A DNA stretch of 23,176 nucleotides, taken from NCBI GenBank assembly GCA_002482865.1, contig DLGU01000124.1:1-23176 (forward strand), written 5' to 3'. Position numbers and translations under genes: made by a program. Below, one piece after another: positions 8,313 to 16,345 of the stretch (position 1 is the stretch's first letter; each line of letters begins with the position of its first letter). Source of the DNA: Porphyrobacter sp. UBA7686 (GTDB lineage Bacteria; Pseudomonadota; Alphaproteobacteria; Sphingomonadales; Sphingomonadaceae). The notes beneath the pieces were generated by a model that worked only from the letters and a program-made list of their open reading frames with translations, did no database searches and had not been told where the DNA came from.

Positions 8313-11273
8313 ATGCAACGCTTCCACAAGGCATCACTGCTCGCCGGGACGATCATGGCTGGCGCCGTGTTCGCAGCACCGGCCTACGCTCAAACTGAGA
8401 CTGTTTCGAGCGCGGCTGAAGAAACAACCGAATCCACCGCCATTGTCGTCACCGGTTCGCGCATTCAGCGCACCGACCTCCAGTCGACCAGCCCGGTTAC
8501 CGTGGTCTCGGCCGAAGAATTCCGTCTGACCGGCGCGGTCAACGTTGAGCAGGTGCTCAACACGCTGCCCCAGGTTCTTCCCGGCCTGACCGGCTTCTCG
8601 AACAACCCCGGCAACGGCGCGGTCACGCTCAACCTGCGTAACCTTGGCGCCACCCGCACCCTGGTGCTGGTCAATGGCCGCCGCTGGATGTTCTACGATA
8701 CCAACCAGATCGTCGACTTGAACACGATTCCGCAGTTCCTGCTGGGCGGCGTTGACGTCGTGACCGGCGGTGCGTCGGCCGTTTACGGTTCGGACGCGGT
8801 TGCCGGCGTCGTCAACTTCAACCTGCGCGACATCGAAGGTCTCGAACTGGGCGGCAGCTACTCGCTGACCGGTCGCGGCGATGCTGCGCGTTACCAGTTC
8901 AACGCTGCTATCGGTTCGGCGTTTGACGACGGCCGCGGTGCGGTGACGATGTATGCCAACTACACGCGTCGTGACCCGCTGTTTGCCGACCAGCGCGAAT
9001 TCTCTGAACGCGCATCGGGTGATGGTTGCATCGTGCCCGGCAGCACGGGCCGCGGTGACATCGGTACGCCGTTCCCGAGCGGCATTGCCGTGGGCACCTG
9101 TATTGCACGTGGTGGTGCACTCGGCTTCGTGCCGCAGGGTTCGCCGACCACGCCGACCGGCACCTTCAACGCTGGTCCGACGGGCGCGCAATCGACCTAC
9201 ATCTTCAACCCCACCGGCGGTGGTTCGCGTCTGTTCCAGGATCCGGGCGATCTCTATAACTTTGCGCCCGATAACTATATTGTGCTTCCGCAAGAGCGTT
9301 ATCTGCTCGGTGCCTATGGTCATTACGAGTTCACCGACAACATCGAAGCCTATTCGGAACTGTCGTTCGTTCGCAACGATGTGAACACCGAACTCGCGCC
9401 GACCCCGGCGGGTGTTTCGGCGCCGCTGTTCGTCAACAGCCCGTTCTTCAACGACCAGACCCGTGCGCTGCTGCTGCAGAACCCGGTGGCGACTGCGACC
9501 GGCCCGGACTACCGTACCACTTCGGTCAACTTCCGCTTCAATGACATCGGCAGCCGTAACTCGTCGTTCGCTCGCGAAGCGTTCCGCGTGCTTGGCGGTG
9601 TCCGCGGCGGTATCACCGACAACATCAACTTCGACGCGTTCTATTCGTACTCGCGCACGACCAACACCAACATCCAGGCCGGCAACATTGCCCGTAGCCG
9701 CTTCATCAATGCATTGACTGTCGAATTCGCGCCCGGAAGCACGACCGACCTTCGTTGCCGCGATGCAGCTGCGCGTGCCGCAGGGTGTGTGCCGCTCAAC
9801 ATCTTCGGGAACGGCTTGGCCGACCCGGCGGCGCTGCAGTACCTGTCGATCAATGCCACCAACATCACCGAATCCGCACTGACCAACGCCGTGGCTTCGG
9901 TCAACGGCACGCTGTTCAACCTCGGTTTTGGTGCGGATGACATCGGCTTCGCGCTCGGTACTGAATACCGCAAGATGAGCTCGAACTTCATCCCTGACAC
10001 CTTCCTGTCATCGGGCGACGTGCTCGGCTTCAACGCCGGCCTGCCGACCAGCGGCGGTTATGATGTCAAGGAAGTGTTCGGCGAACTTCGTGTGCCGATC
10101 GTGGAAGATGGTCTCATCCACTCGCTCGAAGTGAACGGTGCGTTCCGTTATTCGGACTACTCGCTCGATCGCGTCGGCGGCAACTGGACCTACAACCTCG
10201 GCGGCGACTTCGCCCCGATTGAAGGTATCCGCTTCCGCGGCCAGTATTCGCGCGCAGTCCGCGCTCCGAACGTGCAGGATCTGTTCGGCGGTGCGTCGAC
10301 CGGCTTCCCGGCGGCAACCGATCCGTGCTCGGATCGTGGTCCGAGCGCAGAGCGGACCGACGCGCTTCGTGCCTTCTGCATCGCCTCGGGCGTGCCGGCG
10401 GCAGCGGTGTTCACCCGCGGGGTGCAACCGGCAGCGCAGATCCAGGCCGACTTCGGCGGCAACCCCGATGTGGGCGAGGAAACCTCGGACACCTACACCC
10501 TCGGCGTCGTCATTCAGCCCGCCTTCGTGCCGCGTCTGAACATCACGGTCGACTACTTCAACATCACCGTTGAAGACACGATCAACACCCGTCTGGGCGG
10601 CCTGAATACCGCGCTGTCGCTGTGCTTCAACACGGTGCAGAACCTTCAGGATCCGACCTGCTCGGCCTTCGTCGGCAAGCGTAACACCGGCACCGGCGCA
10701 TTGGGTCTGACATCTGGCGGCCAGAACCCGGCGTTGGTTCAGGACAACGTCGGCAAGCTCGAAACTTCGGGCATCGACGTGCAGGTGGATTACAGCCTTC
10801 CGCTGTTCAACGGCGAACTGGGTCTGTTCTACCTCGGCACCTACCTCGACAAGTATCGCAACACCCCGGTGGCCCTGCTGCCGGAGCGCGAGAACATCGT
10901 CGAAGGTACCTTCGGTCTGCCCGAGTACCGCCACAACGTGCGCGTCACCTACACGCAGGGCCCGGCTCTGTTCTCGGTGCGCTGGCGTCATGAGGGTGCG
11001 ACGCAGGACTTCCGCATCAACAACACCTTCGTTGGCAATGACCGGGTCGCTCCGACGACTCTGCCCCGTCCGACGATCGGTGCGTGGAACTACATCGATC
11101 TCGCGCTCAGCTTCGATATCGACGAGCGCATGACGATGAACGCGGGCGTCAACAACCTGTTCGACAAGGCTCCCCCGGTTCTGGGTGCGCAGGCCGAACA
11201 GAGCAACACCCTGCCGAGCTTCTTCGATGTTCTCGGCCGCGACTTCTTCGTGGGTGTGAACTTCCGCTTCTGA
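8313..11273 (+). CDS. TonB-dependent outer-membrane receptor (TBDR2)
   Basis: A 986-residue TonB-dependent transporter of unknown substrate. The ATG at 8313 has AGGGGA (8299-8304) eight bases upstream. Residues 1-26 are a signal peptide ending APAYA. The plug begins near AIVVTGSRI (43-51), followed by LQSTSPVTVVSAEEF, LNLRNLGATRTLVLVNGRR and VTGGASAVYGSDAVAGVVN. The barrel contains the family block FRGQYSRAVRAPNVQDLF and ends RDFFVGVNFRF with a terminal Phe. Eight cysteines occur as four neighbouring pairs, probably disulfides in external loops. Its plug and barrel motifs are closer to TBDR3 than to TBDR1 (for instance SPVTVVSAEEF against SPVTVVTAEEF). It is monocistronic, with a strong terminator behind it, and divergent from the small protein at 7491-8063. 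Confidence 0.96.
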   Translation: MQRFHKASLLAGTIMAGAVFAAPAYAQTETVSSAAEETTESTAIVVTGSRIQRTDLQSTSPVTVVSAEEFRLTGAVNVEQVLNTLPQVLPGLTGFSNNPGNGAVTLNLRNLGATRTLVLVNGRRWMFYDTNQIVDLNTIPQFLLGGVDVVTGGASAVYGSDAVAGVVNFNLRDIEGLELGGSYSLTGRGDAARYQFNAAIGSAFDDGRGAVTMYANYTRRDPLFADQREFSERASGDGCIVPGSTGRGDIGTPFPSGIAVGTCIARGGALGFVPQGSPTTPTGTFNAGPTGAQSTYIFNPTGGGSRLFQDPGDLYNFAPDNYIVLPQERYLLGAYGHYEFTDNIEAYSELSFVRNDVNTELAPTPAGVSAPLFVNSPFFNDQTRALLLQNPVATATGPDYRTTSVNFRFNDIGSRNSSFAREAFRVLGGVRGGITDNINFDAFYSYSRTTNTNIQAGNIARSRFINALTVEFAPGSTTDLRCRDAAARAAGCVPLNIFGNGLADPAALQYLSINATNITESALTNAVASVNGTLFNLGFGADDIGFALGTEYRKMSSNFIPDTFLSSGDVLGFNAGLPTSGGYDVKEVFGELRVPIVEDGLIHSLEVNGAFRYSDYSLDRVGGNWTYNLGGDFAPIEGIRFRGQYSRAVRAPNVQDLFGGASTGFPAATDPCSDRGPSAERTDALRAFCIASGVPAAAVFTRGVQPAAQIQADFGGNPDVGEETSDTYTLGVVIQPAFVPRLNITVDYFNITVEDTINTRLGGLNTALSLCFNTVQNLQDPTCSAFVGKRNTGTGALGLTSGGQNPALVQDNVGKLETSGIDVQVDYSLPLFNGELGLFYLGTYLDKYRNTPVALLPERENIVEGTFGLPEYRHNVRVTYTQGPALFSVRWRHEGATQDFRINNTFVGNDRVAPTTLPRPTIGAWNYIDLALSFDIDERMTMNAGVNNLFDKAPPVLGAQAEQSNTLPSFFDVLGRDFFVGVNFRF

Positions 11274-11300
11274 TCCCGGTCAGAACCGACACATAAGAGA

Positions 11301-11338
11301 GGGCGGCGGATCACACGATCCGCCGCCCTTTTCTTTTA
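11301..11338 (+). terminator. Rho-independent terminator after TBDR2
   Basis: GGGCGGCGGATC (11301-11312) and GATCCGCCGCCC (11317-11328) form a perfect 12-bp GC-rich stem with an ACAC loop, followed by TTTTCTTTT. It sits between TBDR2 and the convergent end of the minus-strand gene train at 11360. Confidence 0.95.
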
Positions 11339-11359
11339 CTCTCCGGGGGGGAGGAGGCG

Positions 11360-13042
11360 TCAGTTCGTGGCGCTGACGTCGAATGCCACGGTCATGCGGG
11401 TGCCTTGGGTGATCGGGCGGGTGCCGTGGTAGAGCGTGCTGGGAAACAGCACGAGCGTACCGGGCTGCGGGCGGACCGTGTGCAGGCTGAACAGACCCTC
11501 GGCGAGGCCGGGCGGCGGATTGCCGAGTTCAAGCCAGCCGGGCTGGCCGTCGGCGTTCACTTCGTCCGGTACCAGCCAGTAACTCGCCGAGGACAAGAGC
11601 CCCCGTGGGTGGATATGGGCCGCGTGGTGACCTTGACCGTTGAGCAGGATCGACCAGCTGCCGACAATCGTCCACGGATCGTCCCTGTGCGCAAGCAGGG
11701 GGTGACGCGGATCGGCGGGCGGCAAACCGGCGCGATATTCGGCCATCGCCCCATGAAGTGCCGCTTCGAGCCGTGCGAGCTCAGGTTCGGCGCGAGCGAA
11801 CAGCGCCCCCTTGGTCTGACTGCCGCGCTTGACCGACTGCCCGATCGGCATGGACGAATGGCGGTGCAGCTGGGTCAGGAGCGCGGTCAATTCTTCGCGC
11901 TCGCCTTCGTCCAGCGATAGCGGCAATTGCCGTACCAGCCCTGGCTGGCCGTGGAGCCATTCGTGCCGCGCGTCACCGCTCAGCCGCCAGCACAGGTCTG
12001 TGAGCGCCCACGCGACAACATCGCCGGGCTTGGCGGCGCGCACCGTGGCCAGTTCAGCCTCCGCCCGCGCAATCTCGCCAAGTCGCAGCCAGTTGCGCCC
12101 ACGCGCGGTCGCCCATTCTGCCGTCGCCATCCCTGCAAAAAGATCGAGCACGCCCTGCGCCTCGTCCGCCGCCCCCGCTTCGCCGAGCGCCACCGCCTGA
12201 GCCATCGCAAGCGCGGCGTTATCGGGCCAGGTGGCGCGCGCGCGAGCAAGGATGGCGGCGCTCTCCGCTGGCCGGTCGACCCCCTCAAGCGTCTCGGACC
12301 ATGCCAGCCACACTTCCGGTCCCGCGCCCTGCTGCGCCGCGATTTGGGCGAAGTGATCGGCAAAGTTCGCTTGCTCTCCTGCCGCCCAGCGCAGCTCGGC
12401 ATGCAGCTTGAGCGCTGCGGTCCAGCCGGGCACATGCGTGATGAGCGTCGTCGTGCACTCCAACGCTTCGTCCAGCCTGCCGGCAACTGCGAGTGCCTGT
12501 GCGTAATCGAACAGCAGGTTGGGATCGCCGCGGTTGAGGGTCAAGGCCGTCTCTAGCAGGGCGATCGCACGAGGGTCGCTGCGTTCGAGCGCAAGCCGGG
12601 CGCGACTGCGTGCGGTCTTGGATCCGCTCGGATCGAGCGCCACCGCGCGCGCCATGCTGGCTTCGGCCTCACGGTAACGCATGGCTTGCCGCTCGCTATC
12701 GGCACGCACCCGCCAATAGCCCGGATTATGCGCCGCTACCGCTTCGAATGGAGCGAGCAGGGCGGCGGCGCGTGCGGGCTGTTCCATGCGGCCGAGCGTG
12801 ATGGCCGCGTTGATCCCCGCCTCAACCAGATCGGGCGCGAGCGAAAGCGCCCGTTCGAACAGCGCCAAAGCGCGATCCAGCCGGCCCGCTTTGAAATGAA
12901 AATTGCCCGCACTGTTGGCGAGCCGTGCATCGTCAGGAAAGTCTGCCAACCCGCGCGCGTAAAGGGCCTCCGCCTCGGCATCGCGGCCCTGCGCGGCGAG
13001 CTGGCTCGCTGCCAGTGCCACGCTTTGCGCGCTTCCCGTCAT
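11360..13042 (-). CDS. TPR-repeat protein with C-terminal putative 2OG-Fe(II) oxygenase domain (copy 2)
   Basis: A 560-residue soluble protein with no signal peptide. Residues about 1-330 are tetratricopeptide-like helical repeats (AEALYARGLADFPDDARLANSAGNFHFKAGR and similar; short quotes only). The C-terminal 180 residues match the putative 2OG-Fe(II) oxygenase type seen as Pfam 2OG-FeII_Oxy_5: H473-x-x-H476-x-H478 in HAAHIHPRG, then SSASYW, a distal His539 in FPSTLYHGTRP, and Arg549 as likely 2-oxoglutarate contact. These enzymes use Fe(II), O2 and 2-oxoglutarate to hydroxylate a substrate; the substrate is unknown. It starts 16 bases after the 13059 gene, with GAGAGG six bases before its ATG. 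It is the last gene of the train and a paralogue of 16346-17887, sharing QSVK-x-G-x-QT, GSWS and the iron motifs. The TPR part probably binds a protein partner. Confidence 0.88.
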   Translation of the reverse strand: MTGSAQSVALAASQLAAQGRDAEAEALYARGLADFPDDARLANSAGNFHFKAGRLDRALALFERALSLAPDLVEAGINAAITLGRMEQPARAAALLAPFEAVAAHNPGYWRVRADSERQAMRYREAEASMARAVALDPSGSKTARSRARLALERSDPRAIALLETALTLNRGDPNLLFDYAQALAVAGRLDEALECTTTLITHVPGWTAALKLHAELRWAAGEQANFADHFAQIAAQQGAGPEVWLAWSETLEGVDRPAESAAILARARATWPDNAALAMAQAVALGEAGAADEAQGVLDLFAGMATAEWATARGRNWLRLGEIARAEAELATVRAAKPGDVVAWALTDLCWRLSGDARHEWLHGQPGLVRQLPLSLDEGEREELTALLTQLHRHSSMPIGQSVKRGSQTKGALFARAEPELARLEAALHGAMAEYRAGLPPADPRHPLLAHRDDPWTIVGSWSILLNGQGHHAAHIHPRGLLSSASYWLVPDEVNADGQPGWLELGNPPPGLAEGLFSLHTVRPQPGTLVLFPSTLYHGTRPITQGTRMTVAFDVSATN

Positions 13043-13058
13043 CGTGCGCCTCTCAAGG

Positions 13059-13790
13059 TCACAGGCTGCGCAGCCACCCCGTCACTGCCATTCGTCCGAT
13101 TGGCGCGAATGGCGGGACGTAGCTGACCAGATGTGATTGCGGCACGCGGAACAGGTTGAGCGCGTTGAAGCGGGGACGGAAACCCTCGATCACGTCGCCC
13201 TCGTCATTCAGGAACAGCAGGTAGCCGCCCCAGTCCGGATGCCAATCGTCACGCGCAAGGTTCAGCACGTAGGCGACTTCCCAACCCTCGGCGACATGAC
13301 TGTCGGTGTGGCGGCCAAGATAGTGGCCCGGCGCGAACAGGGTCGCCTGACCATCAGCCTTGACGAGGCCTTCAACGCCGGTGACCTTGCGAACCAGATC
13401 GAGGAAGTCGGGGGTGTTGAGGTGTTCGAGCAGGATCTCGTGCGCGCCGCCCGGATCCCAGCCTTCGCGGATCGCCTCCAGGATCGGGTAATGCGCAAAG
13501 CGGAAGCCGTATTCGCCGCGGGCCGAATGCTGTTCGGCATTTTGCATGGCGTGCCGGAGCGCCTGCTGGCCCTCGGGTGTGCGGCTGCGGGCGGCGCGGA
13601 TGCTGGTGGGCTTTTCGGTCCCAGCGCCGATCGCAATGCCCCAATCCGTACCCCGCGCCAGCACCATCTGGAGTTCGCTGGCGCTATCGGGCGTCAGCAC
13701 ATCGCGCAGCTGAACCCGTCCGGTCGCTGCGAAGCGGGCGGCATAGGCTGGTAAGTCGAGCGCCGGATTGAGTTCGAAAAGGGTCTTCAT
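13059..13790 (-). CDS. 2OG-Fe(II) oxygenase, prolyl-hydroxylase-like
   Basis: A 243-residue cytoplasmic dioxygenase resembling the predicted proline hydroxylase group (EGL-9/Ofd1/prolyl 4-hydroxylase-type fold). The N-terminus (ARFAATGRVQLRDVLTP) is typical of that group. The jelly-roll iron site is visible as His160-Thr-Asp162 in LGRHTDSHV and a distal His219 in VPQSHLVSYVPP. Arg232 in GRMAVTGWLR is a plausible 2-oxoglutarate ligand. GGYLLFLNDEGDV between them is the usual strand-turn region. The ATG has AGGA five bases upstream. It lies 29 bases after the small Cys-pair gene and 16 bases before the terminal TPR-oxygenase, so it is almost certainly co-transcribed. It has no TPR, unlike the other two oxygenases. 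The substrate could be a prolyl or other residue in a protein, or a small molecule; the sequence does not decide. Confidence 0.9.
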   Translation of the reverse strand: MKTLFELNPALDLPAYAARFAATGRVQLRDVLTPDSASELQMVLARGTDWGIAIGAGTEKPTSIRAARSRTPEGQQALRHAMQNAEQHSARGEYGFRFAHYPILEAIREGWDPGGAHEILLEHLNTPDFLDLVRKVTGVEGLVKADGQATLFAPGHYLGRHTDSHVAEGWEVAYVLNLARDDWHPDWGGYLLFLNDEGDVIEGFRPRFNALNLFRVPQSHLVSYVPPFAPIGRMAVTGWLRSL

Positions 13791-13819
13791 GTTTTCCTGA
13801 CTACATCGTCACGTCCGGC

Positions 13820-14377
13820 TCACCGCACGCGCCGTCCCTTGACGCCCTTCTGGCCATCGATCCGCAGGAAATAGGCGCTGAAGGCGCCGCTTTTGATCTC
13901 CAGCGACCTGCCGACCTTGGGCCGCATCAGGCCTGACGGCATCTCGTCGAGCTGCCATTCCGCGCCTTCGGCCGTGGTGATAACGTAGCGACCGTTGACA
14001 CTGCGAACCGCTGCAATGGTGGTGCTGAGTGTGGCGAATTCCTCGGCCTGCTCCGGGTCTTCCTTGTCGCTCTTGCCGCCAAAGATGCCGAGATCGGGGA
14101 GGGTGAAGCCAAACAGCTTGCGCCGCGCCTCGCGCACATCTTCGCGGTCGACGACCCGGACTTCACCGTCGCTGCTGGCGGCAACCATGGCTGACACTGC
14201 GGTGTCATAGCAGGCGAGGCGCTGGGCCGGGTCGGTCTTGGACTGGCACTCGCGCAGCGCGGTGACATAGCTGCTCTCGTCCGGGGCGACCTTGTCTTCA
14301 GCGGCGAGCGGCGCGGCGGCACCTGCGGCAATCGCAAACGCCGTGCAGGCAACGGCGGCAGCACGGATAAGGGTCAT
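13820..14377 (-). CDS. Exported protein of unknown family (Cys-pair / LFG / GVKGRRV protein B)
   Basis: Not a family I can name. The open frame extends to 14416, but the ATG at 14377 is preferred because GGGAGA lies just upstream and it directly opens a signal peptide (residues 1-26, cleavage near PLAA). The 185-residue product carries C44 and C56 (the latter in RLACYD), then EVRVVDREDVREARRKLFG, an acidic linker, TTAEGAEWQL, and the C-terminal AYFLRIDGQKGVKGRRVR. Spacing between the two Cys (12) and all later blocks agree with the paralogue at 7491-8063. The Arg-x-x-Cys-Tyr-Asp element recurs in several unrelated small proteobacterial envelope proteins, where it usually marks a disulfide. 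It lies 81 bases after the TPR-sulfotransferase stop, inside the TBDR3 train, and is the only clearly exported product there besides TBDR3. Confidence 0.87.
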   Translation of the reverse strand: MTLIRAAAVACTAFAIAAGAAAPLAAEDKVAPDESSYVTALRECQSKTDPAQRLACYDTAVSAMVAASSDGEVRVVDREDVREARRKLFGFTLPDLGIFGGKSDKEDPEQAEEFATLSTTIAAVRSVNGRYVITTAEGAEWQLDEMPSGLMRPKVGRSLEIKSGAFSAYFLRIDGQKGVKGRRVR

Positions 14378-14458
14378 GGTGGTCTCTCCCATCAAGGGCC
14401 GTTCAAGCCCTGTCATTTGCGGCCCTGATTACCCCTGCAAGCGGTTCAAGGCAAACCG

Positions 14459-16339
14459 TCAGACCTCGTAGCCCATCCGTTCCGCCCACGGCGCAAGGAT
14501 TGGCATCACAGGCGCGAGTTGATCAGCATAGCGCAGCCAGCGCCCACTCGCGCGGGTGTAGAGCTTCTCGCCGATCTGGGCGTAGCTGGCGGTCTTCACC
14601 CGGCCACGTTCTTTCGCGGTTTCCTCATGGGCAAGCAGGCGGTCATTCCAGTCGAGCCCAAGCCACGACACCAATGGCTGCAACTCGCCGCGCGAATCTT
14701 CGACCAGCCGCTCGTAACGCACCGCGTGGGCGTTGATCGGGAACAGATCGTTCGCCCGGTGCCAAGCGCGGAACACCGCGTCATAGGTCAGCGCGGCTTC
14801 CTCAAGCTCGGTGAAGCTGCGCATCGCGAAATTGAGCGTGAAATTGGCCATGAAGCAGCTCAACACCACGTCGGCCGGGTGACGTTCGGCGAGGATGAAG
14901 CGGGCGTTCGGGAACATCCGGTGGATCTGCACCGCGCGCGCCATGTTGAGCGGGTGCTTGTCGACCAGCCAGCGCTGGCCGTCCCATCCGTGGCCCACAG
15001 CGCTGGCGAAATAGGCCTCGCGGAGCTGCCCGCATTGCTGGGGGTTGAGCGCGGCGAGATCGAAATCTCCCAGCATCCGCAGGATTTCCGCCATCATCGG
15101 GCGTTCCTCCAGCACGTGCAATTCGGGCAGGCCCATCAGCATCGTGTCGAGCAGCGTCGTGCCTGAACGCGGAAAGCCAACCAAGAACACCGGATCGCGC
15201 CGCGCCGGATCACTCGCAAGCGGCGGAGCCCAGCGGGCGGCCCAATCGGGGCTCCAGCGAACCAGATCAGCCTCGACACTTTCCCGGTATGTCGGCCCGT
15301 GGCGGGGCGGCGCTTCGGCGATGGCGGCGGCGTTCATGGCTTCAAAGGCCGCGAAGGCGCGGGGGGCATCGCCGAGCCGCTCGGCGATATTGCCGATCAG
15401 CGCTGCGCGCCGCATCGGATGGATCGTGGCAGGGATCGCCTCTGCGTGGCTTGCCGCATCCTCGAACCGCCCCTCACGCTGGGCGAGCCATGCGTGCAAG
15501 AACGCAACCTCGGGCGGACAGGCTGTTGGGTCGAGGCTGGCGAGAAACGCTCCCAGCGCCTCAGTGCGGTTGGTCGCTTCGTAAAGTCGGCCGAGTTCCA
15601 GCTGCGCCTCGCCAAACTCGGGCCAGCGCTGCACCGCCGCTTCCAGCACGGTGATGGCTTCGTCGAGCAGTTCATTATGCGCCAGCGCCATGCCAAGCTC
15701 GGTCTGTGCGGCACGACTCTCCGGCGCCACCTCGACCGCATCGCGCGCCACCTTGAGGCGCGGTTCGCCTAAGTCGGCCTGACGCAGCACATCAGCGAGG
15801 TTGAGATACATCCCCACCTCATCCGGCTGATAGGTGATCGCGTGTTCGAAGGCGTTGATCGCCTGATCGAAATGGCCAGCGGCGGCGTGGATATTGCCGA
15901 GATTGTTCCAGCTGGCCGCATCTGCCGGTTCACCCTGAAGCACGCGGCCATAGGCCTGCACGGCCAGCGCCATCTCACCGCGTTGCTGACGCACCCAGGC
16001 TTCGATCCGGGCGAGGGCGGGCAGGTCTGAACCCTGCGCCAGCATCAGCGCTTCGTCCTCACGGCCCGCCGCCAGCAGTGCGCGCGCCAGATCGCCGCGG
16101 ATCTCGATATCATCGGGCCGCAACCGGGCGAGCGTTTCGAGATGCGTCACCGCGCGCCGCGCATCGCCCAGTTCGAGCGCGGCGAGGCCAGCAATCGCGA
16201 GGAAGGGCGCACCCGCTTCGGTTGCCGCAGCATGGCGCTCGGCCAGCGCCAGCGCGCCAGCGGCATCACCCGCTTGGCGCAGGCGGATCGCCTCGGTCAG
16301 AGCCGGGGGGAGCGCCGCGGTGGGGGTGGCCTGAGACAT
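14459..16339 (-). CDS. TPR-repeat sulfotransferase
   Basis: A 626-residue soluble protein with TPR repeats over about residues 1-340 (a canonical unit is WNNLGNIHAAAGHFDQAINA) and a sulfotransferase domain over about 380-626. The PAPS 5'-phosphosulfate loop is FPRSGTTLLD (389-398), and the 3'-phosphate site is RHPADVVLS with Arg486 and Ser494, the usual eight-residue spacing. The acidic block EERPMM after the loop may include the catalytic base, by analogy with tyrosylprotein sulfotransferases; that is inference. The enzyme would move sulfate from PAPS to a hydroxyl acceptor, either protein or small molecule. Its ATG is six bases after the stop of the TPR-oxygenase, with AGGA upstream, so the two are translationally close. 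The shared TPR architecture with both flanking oxygenases suggests a common docking partner. Confidence 0.92.
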   Translation of the reverse strand: MSQATPTAALPPALTEAIRLRQAGDAAGALALAERHAAATEAGAPFLAIAGLAALELGDARRAVTHLETLARLRPDDIEIRGDLARALLAAGREDEALMLAQGSDLPALARIEAWVRQQRGEMALAVQAYGRVLQGEPADAASWNNLGNIHAAAGHFDQAINAFEHAITYQPDEVGMYLNLADVLRQADLGEPRLKVARDAVEVAPESRAAQTELGMALAHNELLDEAITVLEAAVQRWPEFGEAQLELGRLYEATNRTEALGAFLASLDPTACPPEVAFLHAWLAQREGRFEDAASHAEAIPATIHPMRRAALIGNIAERLGDAPRAFAAFEAMNAAAIAEAPPRHGPTYRESVEADLVRWSPDWAARWAPPLASDPARRDPVFLVGFPRSGTTLLDTMLMGLPELHVLEERPMMAEILRMLGDFDLAALNPQQCGQLREAYFASAVGHGWDGQRWLVDKHPLNMARAVQIHRMFPNARFILAERHPADVVLSCFMANFTLNFAMRSFTELEEAALTYDAVFRAWHRANDLFPINAHAVRYERLVEDSRGELQPLVSWLGLDWNDRLLAHEETAKERGRVKTASYAQIGEKLYTRASGRWLRYADQLAPVMPILAPWAERMGYEV

Positions 16340-16345
16340 GTCGCG

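Noticed and set aside
14378..14416. Longer start of the small Cys-pair protein B
   Set aside because: The 13 extra residues would precede a good signal peptide, and the GGGAGA ribosome site lies inside them just before the ATG at 14377.
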